64,000 bases of DNA from CALZBJ01 sp945619025 (lineage in GTDB: Bacteria; Pseudomonadota; Gammaproteobacteria; Cardiobacteriales; Wohlfahrtiimonadaceae). This document shows, one piece after another, positions 1 through 8,385 of the stretch. The notes under the pieces were generated by a model, which searched no databases, had not been told where the DNA came from, and was given only the letters and a program-made list of their open reading frames with translations. Numbering within the stretch: the first letter of the stretch is position 1; each line of letters opens with the position of its first letter. The stretch spans positions 150,380 through 214,379 of the forward strand of contig CALZBJ010000002.1 of assembly GCA_945619025.1 (NCBI GenBank), in the 5' to 3' direction. Both the position numbers and the translations under genes were made by a program.

Positions 1-1
1 G

Positions 2-844
2 AGCATTGCCTCCCTTGAAGATATTAAACGCGAGGTCAATCAACCTTTTTGGTTCCAGCTCTATGTGATGCGCGATCGTGAATTTATGCTTAGTCTGATT
101 GAGCGGGCGAAAGCCGCGGGGTGTGATGCGCTCGTCATTACGCTCGATCTTCAGATGATTGGGCAACGTCATAAGGATCTTAAAAACGGGCTCGCAGTGC
201 CACCTAAACCGACGATTCGTAACTGGATTAATCTTCTCACCAAACAGCGCTGGTGCTGGAATATGCTCAAAACAAAACGCCGTCAATTTGGCAATATTGT
301 GGGCTATGTGAAAGATATTGATGACCCCAGTTCCCTTGCCGCTTGGACGAGCCAACAATTTGACCCTACCTTAAATTGGAACGATATCGAATGGATTAAA
401 AACGCTTGGGGCGGGAAAATCATTCTGAAAGGCATTTTAGATGCCGAAGACGCGAAACACGCACGCGATGCCGGCGCTAATGCCATTGTGGTGAGTAATC
501 ATGGCGGCCGTCAGCTCGATGGAGCGCTCTCCTCGATTGAAGTATTACCCTCCATTGTGGAGGCGCTTCGTGGCTCCAATACAGAAGTATTCCTCGATAG
601 CGGGATTCGCTCAGGACAAGATGTGTTAAAAGCGATCGCACTTGGAGCAAAAGGGACGATGATTGGGCGCTCTTATCTCTATGGTTTGGGCGCATATGGA
701 GAAAAAGGCGTGACAAAGGCGCTTGAAATTATCGCAAACGAACTCGATTTAAGCATGGCTTTCTGCGGGTTAACGGACATTAATCAAGTGGATGAAAAAA
801 TCTTAGTGCCTTCTACTATTCCCAATCCCTTCAAAATGAATTAA
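2..844 (+). CDS. lldD: FMN-dependent L-lactate dehydrogenase, 5' truncated by window
   Basis: C-terminal part of an FMN-dependent alpha-hydroxy-acid dehydrogenase, most like the respiratory L-lactate dehydrogenase LldD, which oxidises L-lactate to pyruvate at the inner membrane. The frame is open from base 2, so the N-terminus lies upstream of the window. Visible family motifs are QPFWFQLYVMRD, the flavin-site LVITLDL, the catalytic-His segment SNHGGRQLDG, and the phosphate-binding FLDSGIRSG followed by GAKGTMIGRSYLYG. Other family members (glycolate or mandelate oxidases) share these motifs. The LDLQMIGQRHKDLKNG stretch favours LldD. It ends 101 bp before the convergent metF. Confidence 0.88.
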   Translation, partial: SIASLEDIKREVNQPFWFQLYVMRDREFMLSLIERAKAAGCDALVITLDLQMIGQRHKDLKNGLAVPPKPTIRNWINLLTKQRWCWNMLKTKRRQFGNIVGYVKDIDDPSSLAAWTSQQFDPTLNWNDIEWIKNAWGGKIILKGILDAEDAKHARDAGANAIVVSNHGGRQLDGALSSIEVLPSIVEALRGSNTEVFLDSGIRSGQDVLKAIALGAKGTMIGRSYLYGLGAYGEKGVTKALEIIANELDLSMAFCGLTDINQVDEKILVPSTIPNPFKMN

Positions 845-867
845 AATCAGGGCGCCATAAATATATA

Positions 868-940
868 TAGAGAGTAAATCCCCCGATTCATCGTTTCATG
901 AATCACTTTGCGAAACCGAAAAGGGGGTTATTCTTCACAC
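868..940. terminator. Possible convergent terminator between lldD and metF
   Basis: A C5 run near 878 can pair with the G5 run near 925, enclosing a GATTCAT/ATGAATC hairpin. This would form a long stem in the gap between the convergent lldD and metF genes. The flanking T-tract is weak, so this is a tentative call. Confidence 0.35.
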
Positions 941-945
941 TGCTC

Positions 946-1839
946 TTAAATCCGCCCCGCGGCATTCGGTCTCAAACCAAGCGTATGGCAGATCGCGTAG
1001 GTCAGCTCCGAGCGATTGAGCGTATAGAAATGGAAATTCTTCACCCCCTCTTTATTTAAGACGCGCACCATATCGATGGCAATGCTCGCGCCCACTAATT
1101 TCCGCGTTTCCGGATCATTTTCCAATCCCTCATAGCGTTTATGCAACCAGCTAGGGATTTTTACATTGAGCGATCCGGCAAATTTCATCAGCGCTTCATA
1201 ATTCGATACCGGTAAAATTCCCGGCACAATCTCCGCCTCAATTCCCACCGCAACGCAACGATCGCGAAAGCGTAAGTATGAATCGATATCAAAGAAAAAT
1301 TGCGAAATCGCGATATCGGCCCCGGCATCGACTTTACGTTTTAAATGAATGAGGTCCGCTTGCGCATTTTTCGCATCGGGATGGGTTTCCGGATACGCGG
1401 CGACCGACACTTCAAAATCGTGGGTCTTTTTAAGCAGCTTTACCAAATAATCGGCGTAGATATCCGGGTTTGGCGAACCTTTTGGCACATCACCTCGAAG
1501 CGCTAAAATATGGCGCACCCCACTATTCCAATAATCCTGCGCAATCTCCACAAGCTCCGCTTCACTGGTATCAACGCAGGTGAGATGCGGCACCGCTTCA
1601 ATGGCGGTATGCTTCATAATATCGCGAATCACTTTGTGGGTTCGATCGCGGGTGGAAGCATTCGCGCCGTAGGTGACCGAAACAAATTTGGGCGAGAGCA
1701 CCCCGAGCCGTTCAATGGAGTTCCACAGGGTTTTGACCATCGCTTCACTATTGGGCGGAAAAAACTCAAACGACACCTCAATGGGCTGATTAAATTCCGC
1801 TAAACTCTGGTTTAAAATCTCTACATACTGCGAACTCAT
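946..1839 (-). CDS. metF: 5,10-methylenetetrahydrofolate reductase
   Basis: FAD-dependent MetF reduces 5,10-methylene-THF to 5-methyl-THF, the methyl donor for methionine synthase in the cytoplasm. The 297-aa length matches bacterial MetF (E. coli 296 aa). The N-terminal strand FEFFPPNSEAM carries the family Glu. LRGDVPKG (FAD/folate site), AAYPETHPDA and DAGADIAISQFFFD are all in place. A strong AAGGAG Shine-Dalgarno precedes the ATG. A SAM-I riboswitch and terminator fill the leader, so expression should fall when S-adenosylmethionine is plentiful. MetH, its partner enzyme, lies about 10 kb away under the same class of riboswitch. Confidence 0.96.
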   Translation of the reverse strand: MSSQYVEILNQSLAEFNQPIEVSFEFFPPNSEAMVKTLWNSIERLGVLSPKFVSVTYGANASTRDRTHKVIRDIMKHTAIEAVPHLTCVDTSEAELVEIAQDYWNSGVRHILALRGDVPKGSPNPDIYADYLVKLLKKTHDFEVSVAAYPETHPDAKNAQADLIHLKRKVDAGADIAISQFFFDIDSYLRFRDRCVAVGIEAEIVPGILPVSNYEALMKFAGSLNVKIPSWLHKRYEGLENDPETRKLVGASIAIDMVRVLNKEGVKNFHFYTLNRSELTYAICHTLGLRPNAAGRI

Positions 1840-1935
1840 ATGGGCTCCTTAGGCTTAATCGATCTTTTTTATTGATATTGTATTGTTGATATTATTTATG
1901 GGTTTAGTCGCTCGGTTACCTGTGTTGGAGGGGCG

Positions 1936-1980
1936 AAAAAAAAGCCAGCACTCCTTAAATCTCATCAAGTCGTGTTGGCT
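1936..1980 (-). terminator. Riboswitch-controlled intrinsic terminator of metF leader
   Basis: Read on the minus strand, AGCCAACAC pairs with GTGCTGGCT (one mismatch) and is followed by eight T residues. It lies between the SAM-I aptamer and metF, the position of the expression-platform terminator of S-box leaders. Confidence 0.85.
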
Positions 1981-1988
1981 TCACTCAA

Positions 1989-2094
1989 CTTATCTTTCAA
2001 GCCTCAAAAACGACCGCTTGAAGGAATTAGCACCTTAATTATTCATCAGGTTGCTGGGTTTCGACAGGCCTTTCCCTCCACCACTCTTGATAAG
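1989..2094 (-). ncRNA. SAM-I (S-box) riboswitch aptamer upstream of metF
   Basis: On the minus strand the conserved S-box core is readable. The P1 strand CTTATC-AAGAG is followed by GGTGGAGGGA, GGCCTGTCGAAACCC, AGCAACC, the P3/P4 helices and the closing P1 strand GATAAG. The AGGGA and GCAACC blocks are S-box signature elements. SAM binding stabilises P1 and lets the downstream terminator form, switching metF off. The S-box is mainly known from Firmicutes, so its presence in a gammaproteobacterium is notable. Confidence 0.92.
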
Positions 2095-2139
2095 ATCGCA
2101 CGATGCATTGGTAATCTACTTATCGTGTGCGACATTTCT

Positions 2140-2169
2140 ACTATAGAACGGATCTTGAGTTAAAATCAA
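2140..2169 (-). promoter_or_regulatory. Predicted metF leader promoter
   Basis: On the minus strand a TTGATT -35 element (2164-2169) and a TATAGT -10 element (2140-2145) are separated by 18 nt. They end about 45 nt before the riboswitch P1 helix, which is appropriate for the start of the metF leader. Confidence 0.5.
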
Positions 2170-2342
2170 GCGCTAAACAAAATATATAATAATCTATCTT
2201 TAAATTAAGTGATTAGACGCTGAAGAGTTCTGCTGAAAGATTCTGCCGAAAGATCCTCATTAGAAGCCGTTCGAGAATACCGGAAATCGCGCGAAATCTG
2301 CTATAATTAGTGACCCATTTCAATCATTCAAACGCCCTTTTT

Positions 2343-3011
2343 ATGCCCTTTTATTACAACCCACCCTTTGAGCCGTGGCTCGATATTCTCTATGAAGATG
2401 ACGATATTCTCGTGATTAATAAACCGAGTGGATTGTTGTCGGTGCCGGGAAAAGGGATCGATAAACACGATAGCGTCATGGCGCGCGTACAGTGGCAACA
2501 TCCCTACGCAGAAGCAGCGCATCGGCTCGATATGGCAACGAGCGGCGTGATGGTGATTGCGATTACCAAAGCGGCGGAACGGGAGCTTAAACGCCAATTT
2601 CGCGAGCGGGAAACGGGGAAAGTTTACTACGCGAGCGTCTGGGGTCATTTTGAACAATCATCGGGATTAATTGATCTGCCGTTAATTTGCGATTGGCCGA
2701 ATCGCCCGAAACAGATGGTCTCGTTTGAGCGCGGAAAACCGGCGCAAACGCTCTATGAAGTGATCTCAGAAACTCATCAAAACGATTATCCAACAACGCT
2801 CGTCAAACTCACGCCAATCACCGGGCGCTCCCATCAACTTCGCGTCCATATGCTTGCGCTTGGCCACCCGATTTTGGGCGATAATTTCTACGCTCATCCA
2901 GAGGCCTTCGAGCTTGCCGAACGTCTCTTATTGCACGCCGCCGTTCTTGAGTTTACCCACCCTATTAGTGGTGAGAAAATGCGTTTTGAAACGACGATTC
3001 CGTTTAGTTAA
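2343..3011 (+). CDS. rluA: Dual-specificity 23S rRNA/tRNA pseudouridine synthase RluA
   Basis: RluA-family pseudouridine synthase, which in E. coli modifies 23S rRNA U746 and U32 of several tRNAs. Motifs seen are VINKPSGLLSVPGKG, the catalytic-Asp motif HRLDMATSG, GKVYYASVWG and GRSHQLRVHM. The ATG at 2343 is preferred. It gives 222 aa with the catalytic Asp at residue 63 (E. coli RluA has 219 aa and Asp64), while the in-frame GTG at 2310 would sit directly on a TATAAT box at 2302-2307. The stop abuts the stop of the convergent mscS-like gene with no gap. Confidence 0.92.
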   Translation: MPFYYNPPFEPWLDILYEDDDILVINKPSGLLSVPGKGIDKHDSVMARVQWQHPYAEAAHRLDMATSGVMVIAITKAAERELKRQFRERETGKVYYASVWGHFEQSSGLIDLPLICDWPNRPKQMVSFERGKPAQTLYEVISETHQNDYPTTLVKLTPITGRSHQLRVHMLALGHPILGDNFYAHPEAFELAERLLLHAAVLEFTHPISGEKMRFETTIPFS

Positions 3012-4724
3012 CTACACCGCCATATCGATGGTGAGGAGCGTCCATTGCTCATTTTGCGCACTGCCAATAATCGCCTCTTGCACAATGCTCGGCATCTCAA
3101 AGTAGAGCTTTTCTGTCTGCACCGGCATATCAAACATCACCGTAAAATGCATCACTTTTCCCCCAACAATCTGCTTTAAATGCACCTTAATACGGCGCTC
3201 AGAGAGTGAAATATCGGGATACGCCTCTTTTAAGCGTGTTTGAATGGCGCGACAGAGGGTTTCACTCACCTTTTTCGGCGTGACCGAAAGCGGATCGCAC
3301 TCAATGCTAAAGCTTACCGAACGCGAATATCCGAGCGAAATATTGCGCGCTTTAAGATTCATAAACTCCATCGTCGGATAGATAATATGGCTCCCTTGAT
3401 GATCAAGATAGATCGCTTCCGGCGTTTGACGAATCACTTTAACCACCTTCCCATCAGGCAGAACGAGCGAATCCCCAACGCTCGACGGATACCAAATCTC
3501 ATCATTTTTAATTGGGCGCGATTGGAGCTTATCCACCGCATCGACCGGCAAGCGCAGCTCCCCGTTATCAAGGCGCGGATTGCTTAAAAAGATGCCATAA
3601 AGATGGATGCGATCCACTTTCCACGGCAGGCCATTATAGATCAGGCGCTCCCCTTCCCGCACCTGCCCGAGATTGAGAAAGAGGCGAAGTTTACGAATAT
3701 ACGCCGGAATCGTGTTGCGAAAAGTCACAAGCAGCGTGAAGAGAATCAGCACCGCAAAGCCAAACAGCACCATATCGCCCGAGGAGTGGAGAATCATCAA
3801 AAACGACACCAGCGACACGAGAAATGTCACCAGTTGCGTCACTAGCAAAAATAGACGAAATGAGAAGCTCGTGGTGCGCCATTTTTTGCGCTCATAGCGG
3901 CGAATCATCGCGCCAAAGGTGTAAGAGACAAAATAGTAAAGCCCCACCGAAACACCGATCGCCGTCATAATGGTGAGCCCGCGCCCCTTCATAAAATCCC
4001 ACGAATTTTGCGAGACTTTCACCATAAAATTGCGATCATCCACATATTCAGAGAGATGATGCTGCACGATATTAAGCTCGTGTTCTAAATTTTTCTTCTT
4101 ATCTTTCCACTCTCGGTCAAACTCTTTAATCGACGCAAGCGCCTCTTTTGAGAGAAGTTCGGGGTTTAACGCCTCAAGATACTCAATCCCCGCGTCCAAA
4201 ATCACCAGGCGCTCTTTGAGCTCCTTCTCTTCCTCTTTTAAGGTATCTTTATGCCAGGTTTGCTCGGTAATACGGCGCAGTTCGGCAAAGACCGGTTGCA
4301 AGATTTTAAGCACCTCATTTTGCCAATTGTAGGTTTCGGTGAGCGGTGCTTCGGAGGTTTTCGGTTGATTAAATCGCGCGGTGTCGATATTGCCAAGGGA
4401 CAATTGCTCAAAGAGTTTTTGATATTCACGCTTATTTTGCCGCGCCTGATTAAACGCTTGCTCAAGCTCCTCTTTGTCCTCATCAGAACTTTTTGCGAGC
4501 TCTTTTTTAAGCGCCTCTTGCTTGCCAATCATCTCATTGAGATCCGCTCGCACGCGATTTAAACGCTCATAATCGGCTTCCGTTGGCGGGGCGATCTCAT
4601 ACGCATCGAGCGCTTCTTCCCCCCACGCCGGCAACAATCCTGCACTTAACACCACGATCGAGATGATAAAAAATAGGCGCATGATGCCCAATCTTTGCCC
4701 AGTTAAATCCCTCGTTTTTCTCAT
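3012..4724 (-). CDS. MscS-family mechanosensitive channel with periplasmic coiled-coil domain
   Basis: 570-aa inner-membrane protein. An N-terminal signal or anchor helix (about residues 15-33) precedes a long charged helical region (about 40-245). A cluster of membrane helices follows (about 250-345), then a cytoplasmic MscS beta-domain with GERLIYNGLPWKVDRIHLYG, FLSNPRLDNGELRLP and a C-terminal alpha/beta domain. MscS relatives release solutes on hypo-osmotic shock. The coiled-coil domain resembles larger MscS-like proteins rather than E. coli MscS (286 aa). A good GAGG Shine-Dalgarno supports the ATG at 4724. The exact subfamily is not resolved. Confidence 0.82.
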   Translation of the reverse strand: MRKTRDLTGQRLGIMRLFFIISIVVLSAGLLPAWGEEALDAYEIAPPTEADYERLNRVRADLNEMIGKQEALKKELAKSSDEDKEELEQAFNQARQNKREYQKLFEQLSLGNIDTARFNQPKTSEAPLTETYNWQNEVLKILQPVFAELRRITEQTWHKDTLKEEEKELKERLVILDAGIEYLEALNPELLSKEALASIKEFDREWKDKKKNLEHELNIVQHHLSEYVDDRNFMVKVSQNSWDFMKGRGLTIMTAIGVSVGLYYFVSYTFGAMIRRYERKKWRTTSFSFRLFLLVTQLVTFLVSLVSFLMILHSSGDMVLFGFAVLILFTLLVTFRNTIPAYIRKLRLFLNLGQVREGERLIYNGLPWKVDRIHLYGIFLSNPRLDNGELRLPVDAVDKLQSRPIKNDEIWYPSSVGDSLVLPDGKVVKVIRQTPEAIYLDHQGSHIIYPTMEFMNLKARNISLGYSRSVSFSIECDPLSVTPKKVSETLCRAIQTRLKEAYPDISLSERRIKVHLKQIVGGKVMHFTVMFDMPVQTEKLYFEMPSIVQEAIIGSAQNEQWTLLTIDMAV

Positions 4725-4893
4725 TTTTTCCTCACCCTGCCGCGCTGACGATTGTTAAAACACAATCAAATCAATATTATTCGGCATTATTAAATAATCG
4801 TGCCACTTTTATAATAATTCTATAATTTAATTCATTAATTTAATATCACTTTGATTTAAATTGAACTAAAATAAACAATTCCACATGTTCTAC

Positions 4894-4899
4894 TATAAT
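4894..4899 (+). promoter_or_regulatory. Candidate -10 box for the LEA-like lipoprotein
   Basis: A perfect TATAAT lies within the palindromic TACTATAATAGTA, about 55 bp before the lipoprotein ATG in a very AT-rich 230-bp intergenic region. No convincing -35 element was found at 16-18 nt. Confidence 0.35.
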
Positions 4900-4954
4900 A
4901 GTAAAAATATTTCGTTCATTCGTCTATTTATCAAAACTAAGAGAGAGAATTATT

Positions 4955-5599
4955 ATGAAAAAATTAAACCAAGCATTACTTATCGCGGGGATCTCAGTAT
5001 TAGGATTAACCGCATGTTCAGACGACGCAGCCACTGACGCAGCGCCTAAAAAAGAAGAGCAAACCTTAGGTGATAAAGCGAAAGAGATGACCGATAAAGT
5101 GGTCGATGAATCAAAAGAACTGAAAGACAAAGTCGTCGACGAAGCGAAAGAACTCAAAGATAAAGTATCGGAAGAAGCCAAAGAGCTTAAAGAGAAAGCA
5201 GCGGATAAAACCGATGAGTTAAAAGAAAAAGCGGCGAAAGAGTATGACGAAGCGAAACAAAAAGTCGCTGAAAAAACGGAAGAGCTCAAAGATGCTACCA
5301 ATGAAAAAGTGAATGAACTAAAAGAGAAATTCGTTGGTGAAGAAAAGGATGCTAAAACGCTCGCTGAAGATGCAAAAACAGAGGCAGCTGACAAAGTTGA
5401 CGCGGTAAAAGATGACGCTAAAGCCCTTGAAGAGAAAGCAAAAGCGGATGCTGCTGAAAAAGTCGCTGAACCGAAAACAAAACTTGAAGAAGTTACTGAC
5501 ACCATCAAAGATGATGCAAACCGCGTAAAAGACGACACCAACGCGCTTATCGACAAAACCAAAGAAACCGTTAAAGACGGTCTTGATAAATTAAAATAA
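4955..5599 (+). CDS. LEA-like repeat lipoprotein
   Basis: 214-aa predicted lipoprotein. The signal peptide ends in the lipobox LTAC (Cys about residue 21), followed by DD, which may influence sorting. The rest is an almost uninterrupted array of roughly 11-residue amphipathic units of the form KELKDKVVDEA and DELKEKAAKEY, rich in K, E, A and D. This is the pattern of late-embryogenesis-abundant or apolipophorin-like helices. Such proteins are linked to envelope or desiccation stress, but no specific function can be assigned. A good GAGAGAG Shine-Dalgarno precedes the ATG, and it is monocistronic with its own terminator. Confidence 0.8.
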   Translation: MKKLNQALLIAGISVLGLTACSDDAATDAAPKKEEQTLGDKAKEMTDKVVDESKELKDKVVDEAKELKDKVSEEAKELKEKAADKTDELKEKAAKEYDEAKQKVAEKTEELKDATNEKVNELKEKFVGEEKDAKTLAEDAKTEAADKVDAVKDDAKALEEKAKADAAEKVAEPKTKLEEVTDTIKDDANRVKDDTNALIDKTKETVKDGLDKLK

Positions 5600-5667
5600 T
5601 CCACCCGGATTAAAACGATTCACCCTCGTTAAACGCCATTCAAACCTATTTCAAACTTGAACGGCAC

Positions 5668-5724
5668 AACCCTCCATCGTAAGTCGGTCACTTTAAGATC
5701 GCTTACATGCGAGGGTTTCTTTTT
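5668..5724 (+). terminator. Intrinsic terminator of the lipoprotein gene
   Basis: AACCCTC pairs with GAGGGTT and an inner GTAAG/CTTAC helix, followed by TTCTTTTT, 68 bp after the stop codon. Confidence 0.75.
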
Positions 5725-5752
5725 GCCTATCATATTTATATTCGCGAGCAAC

Positions 5753-5788
5753 AAAAAAGCTGACTCGATCAGTATCGACATCAGCTTT
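5753..5788 (-). terminator. Intrinsic terminator of the nadC-tctCBA-grx operon
   Basis: AAAGCTGA pairs with TCAGCTTT, with an inner TCGAT/ATCGA helix, and on the minus strand runs into TTTTTT. It sits about 35 bp past the glutaredoxin-like gene, which ends the operon. Confidence 0.8.
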
Positions 5789-5823
5789 AACCTAAATCCC
5801 TTTCGCGCACATTATGCGGGAAG

Positions 5824-6189
5824 TTATAACGCCTCTAAATAGGCTTTAATCGCATCCGATTCGTAGAGCCAGGTGACCTTGCCATTTTCTTCAATGCGAA
5901 GGCACGGCACTTGACGTTTACCGCCCTCTTCCACAAGCTCTTTGGCAAAAGTCTCATTCCCGAGCGCGTCGCGAATCTCAATCGTTAAATTTTGACGACG
6001 AATCACACGGCGAATCTTCACACAAAAGGGGCACATCTTAAATTGATAGAGCGCCATATTTTTGGTCTTTTCATCAAGTGCTGCTTGCGCTTCAGCCGAG
6101 CGTTTTAGGCGGCGTGGCGGGAAGATCGCATCAAAAAAAAGAATTAGATTTCCAAGCACAGTACGCACAATTTTAAAAAACATATCCAC
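5824..6189 (-). CDS. Membrane-anchored glutaredoxin-like protein
   Basis: 121 aa. An N-terminal hydrophobic helix (about residues 7-24) precedes a glutaredoxin/GST-N thioredoxin fold with the redox motif C53-P-F-C56. The cis-Pro segment QVPCLRI and a C-terminal ESDAIKAYL helix are also present. Glutaredoxins reduce disulfides or glutathionylated proteins using glutathione. The anchor suggests membrane association, with the domain probably cytoplasmic given the short N-terminus. It begins 31 bp after tctA on the same strand, so it is probably the last gene of the nadC-tctCBA operon. Its role there is unknown. Confidence 0.82.
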   Translation of the reverse strand: MDMFFKIVRTVLGNLILFFDAIFPPRRLKRSAEAQAALDEKTKNMALYQFKMCPFCVKIRRVIRRQNLTIEIRDALGNETFAKELVEEGGKRQVPCLRIEENGKVTWLYESDAIKAYLEAL

Positions 6190-6220
6190 TCCTTTTTACG
6201 GTTTGAAGCGATATCTTAGC

Positions 6221-7741
6221 CTATCTTGACGCGCCGCTCACCTTTTTTGCCGCTCGAAAGGCTTGCACTCCCATCAGAATAATTAAAACGAGGATCATCA
6301 GCAGAAGCCCAAACGAGATCGGGCGCTCAATAAAAATTGAAAATGAACCGCTCGACAAAAGGAGGGCGCGGCGCAGATGTTCTTCAAGGAGCGGGCCTAA
6401 AATAAACCCTAAAATAAAGGGCGCGGTACTGCAACCAAAGCGGCGCATAAAAAAGCCAAAGAGCCCAAAAAGTAGGAGTAACACAATGTCACTGCTCGAT
6501 CCATTTAGGAGGTAAATCCCCAGCGTTGATGCCACTAGAATCACCGGTAGTAAAATCGGTTTTGAGAGTTGCAATAACTTCACCCAAATGCCAATTAAAG
6601 GGAGATTGAGAACCAACAAAATAAGATTGCCGATCCACATCGAAACAATCACGCCAAAAAAGAGCTCGGGGTGTTGCGTCACAAGGCTGGGCCCGGGCTG
6701 AATGTTATGAACGGTCATGGTGCCGATCATAAGGGCAACCACGGCGCTTCCGGGAATGCCAAGCGTTAAGAGCGGAATCAACGAGGTTTGCGCCGCGGCA
6801 TTATTGGCGGATTCAGGAGCGGCTAGCCCTGCTGGATGACCGTGCCCCATCTGGTCGCGCTCACGATTGACCCGTTTTTCCACACTGTAAGCTGAAAATG
6901 AGGCGATCGTCGCACCAATTCCGGGGAAAACCCCTAGAATAATGCCTAAAATCGTCCCTCGAAAGGCGGGGAAAATCGACTGTTTGACCTCTTTTCTTGA
7001 TGGATAGAGTGATTTAAACGGGATCGGCGTCACTTTAGGCGCTTTTCGTCCATCACGGCGCATCCCATATTGTTCCACAAGCTGCTCGATGATCTCCGCA
7101 ATCCCAAAAACGCCCATCGCTACTACCGCAATAGGAAAGCCATCATTCAGCGCCATAATGCCATATTCAAAGCGTGGCGTACCGGTATAAAGATCGATTC
7201 CCACCGTGCTTAAAAAAAGGCCAATGCCGATCATTCCAAGTGTTTTAAGATAAGCCCCACTCGCAAAACTCATGCTACCGAGAAGCCCAAGCACCATGAG
7301 AAGCGCATATTCAGAGGAGCCAAAAGAGAGAGCGATATTGCCAAGTAACGGCGCGGAGAGAAACATCAATAACGTTGCAATGGTACCGGCAAAAAAGGAG
7401 CTTAACGCTGAGATCGCAAGGGCTGCGCCCGCTCGGCCTTTTTTCGCCATCGGATAGCCATCATAGACCGAGACCGCAGCGGAGCTCTCCCCGGGAATCC
7501 CGAGTAAAATGGCCGACGTATTCCCGCCATATTGCGCGCCATAATAGATGCCGGCGAGCATAATCAGCCCCGACACCGGCGAGACCACATAGGTTAGCGG
7601 CAGTAACATCGCAATCACCGACATCGTCCCAATTCCGGGAATCACACCCACAACGGTGCCGAGCAGTGCGCCGATAAACGCATAAAAAAGATTTTGCGGC
7701 TCAAGAGCAATCCCAAGGCCGAGCATCAAAGTATCAAGCAT
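6221..7741 (-). CDS. tctA: Tripartite tricarboxylate transporter large permease TctA
   Basis: 506-aa polytopic membrane protein of the TctA family, the large subunit of TTT secondary transporters that take up carboxylates delivered by a periplasmic TctC protein. The family repeats VGVIPGIGTM near the N-terminus and LGVFPGIGATIASFSAY about residue 265 are visible, as are the ILLGIPGESSA loop and many hydrophobic helices. It follows tctB by 24 bp. The substrate cannot be read from the sequence, but co-transcription with nadC points to a pyridine carboxylate such as quinolinate rather than citrate (inference). Confidence 0.93.
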   Translation of the reverse strand: MLDTLMLGLGIALEPQNLFYAFIGALLGTVVGVIPGIGTMSVIAMLLPLTYVVSPVSGLIMLAGIYYGAQYGGNTSAILLGIPGESSAAVSVYDGYPMAKKGRAGAALAISALSSFFAGTIATLLMFLSAPLLGNIALSFGSSEYALLMVLGLLGSMSFASGAYLKTLGMIGIGLFLSTVGIDLYTGTPRFEYGIMALNDGFPIAVVAMGVFGIAEIIEQLVEQYGMRRDGRKAPKVTPIPFKSLYPSRKEVKQSIFPAFRGTILGIILGVFPGIGATIASFSAYSVEKRVNRERDQMGHGHPAGLAAPESANNAAAQTSLIPLLTLGIPGSAVVALMIGTMTVHNIQPGPSLVTQHPELFFGVIVSMWIGNLILLVLNLPLIGIWVKLLQLSKPILLPVILVASTLGIYLLNGSSSDIVLLLLFGLFGFFMRRFGCSTAPFILGFILGPLLEEHLRRALLLSSGSFSIFIERPISFGLLLMILVLIILMGVQAFRAAKKVSGASR

Positions 7742-7765
7742 AGCGCGCGGTGATCAAAGTTTTGG

Positions 7766-8359
7766 TTAAATCGAGATAAACGGGGGCCACATCGCAATGC
7801 CCGAAGGCGCGACAACCGCCACCAAAAGATAGGTAAATCCACAACAAAGACTCGCGGTCAGAGCGGTGATTTTCCATGAGGATTCCGGATAAAAAATGCG
7901 TGTACTCACCACGAGGAGCACAATGCCAAGCATTAAGCCAAGATAATAGATCGCCACCGCATAACCGAGTAAAATAAGCGAAAGTGAGCTTAATACCACC
8001 AATCCCGCTTGATCGAGGCGGCTTTTAATATTAATTTCAGGAAGCATCGCAAGACTTTTCGTCAATAACGCACGCTCTTTCACAAGCATTAAAATACCCA
8101 CCAAGGCCACCAGTGCCGACCCCAACAGCGGGAAAAATCCCGGACCCATGTGGGATAATGTGCCGATCTCATAATGCGTCACGCTTTGATAAGTACCTAA
8201 AATGCCGAGCAGCGCATAGCAGAGCGCCACTATTAGATTACGCTCATCGCCATCTGTCTTACGGATCGCCCGATCATTGTGATCGTTCTGGCCACTATGG
8301 TCATTGCGTTCATTCCGGCTAGTCAGGGATGACGCAGGATTGTGCTCAAATGTCATCAT
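7766..8359 (-). CDS. tctB: Tripartite tricarboxylate transporter small permease TctB
   Basis: 197 aa with four predicted membrane helices (about 40-58, 75-95, 120-155, 165-190), typical of the TctB small subunit that pairs with TctA. The first 35 residues are unusually rich in Asn, Asp, His and Arg and probably cytoplasmic. The GTLSHMGPGFFP segment is the conserved TctB motif. It lies between tctC (26 bp upstream) and tctA (24 bp downstream). Confidence 0.87.
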   Translation of the reverse strand: MMTFEHNPASSLTSRNERNDHSGQNDHNDRAIRKTDGDERNLIVALCYALLGILGTYQSVTHYEIGTLSHMGPGFFPLLGSALVALVGILMLVKERALLTKSLAMLPEINIKSRLDQAGLVVLSSLSLILLGYAVAIYYLGLMLGIVLLVVSTRIFYPESSWKITALTASLCCGFTYLLVAVVAPSGIAMWPPFISI

Positions 8360-8385
8360 GGTGAATTCTCCAACTTTTTTTGGGG

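Noticed and set aside
1972..2163. 63-codon open frame on the plus strand upstream of metF
   Set aside because: It lies antisense to the SAM-I riboswitch and has no ribosome-binding site or recognisable product.
4924..5604. Long Ser/Ala/Phe-rich open frame antisense to the LEA-like lipoprotein
   Set aside because: A shadow of the repetitive K/E/A coding sequence; the sense frame has the lipobox, Shine-Dalgarno and terminator.
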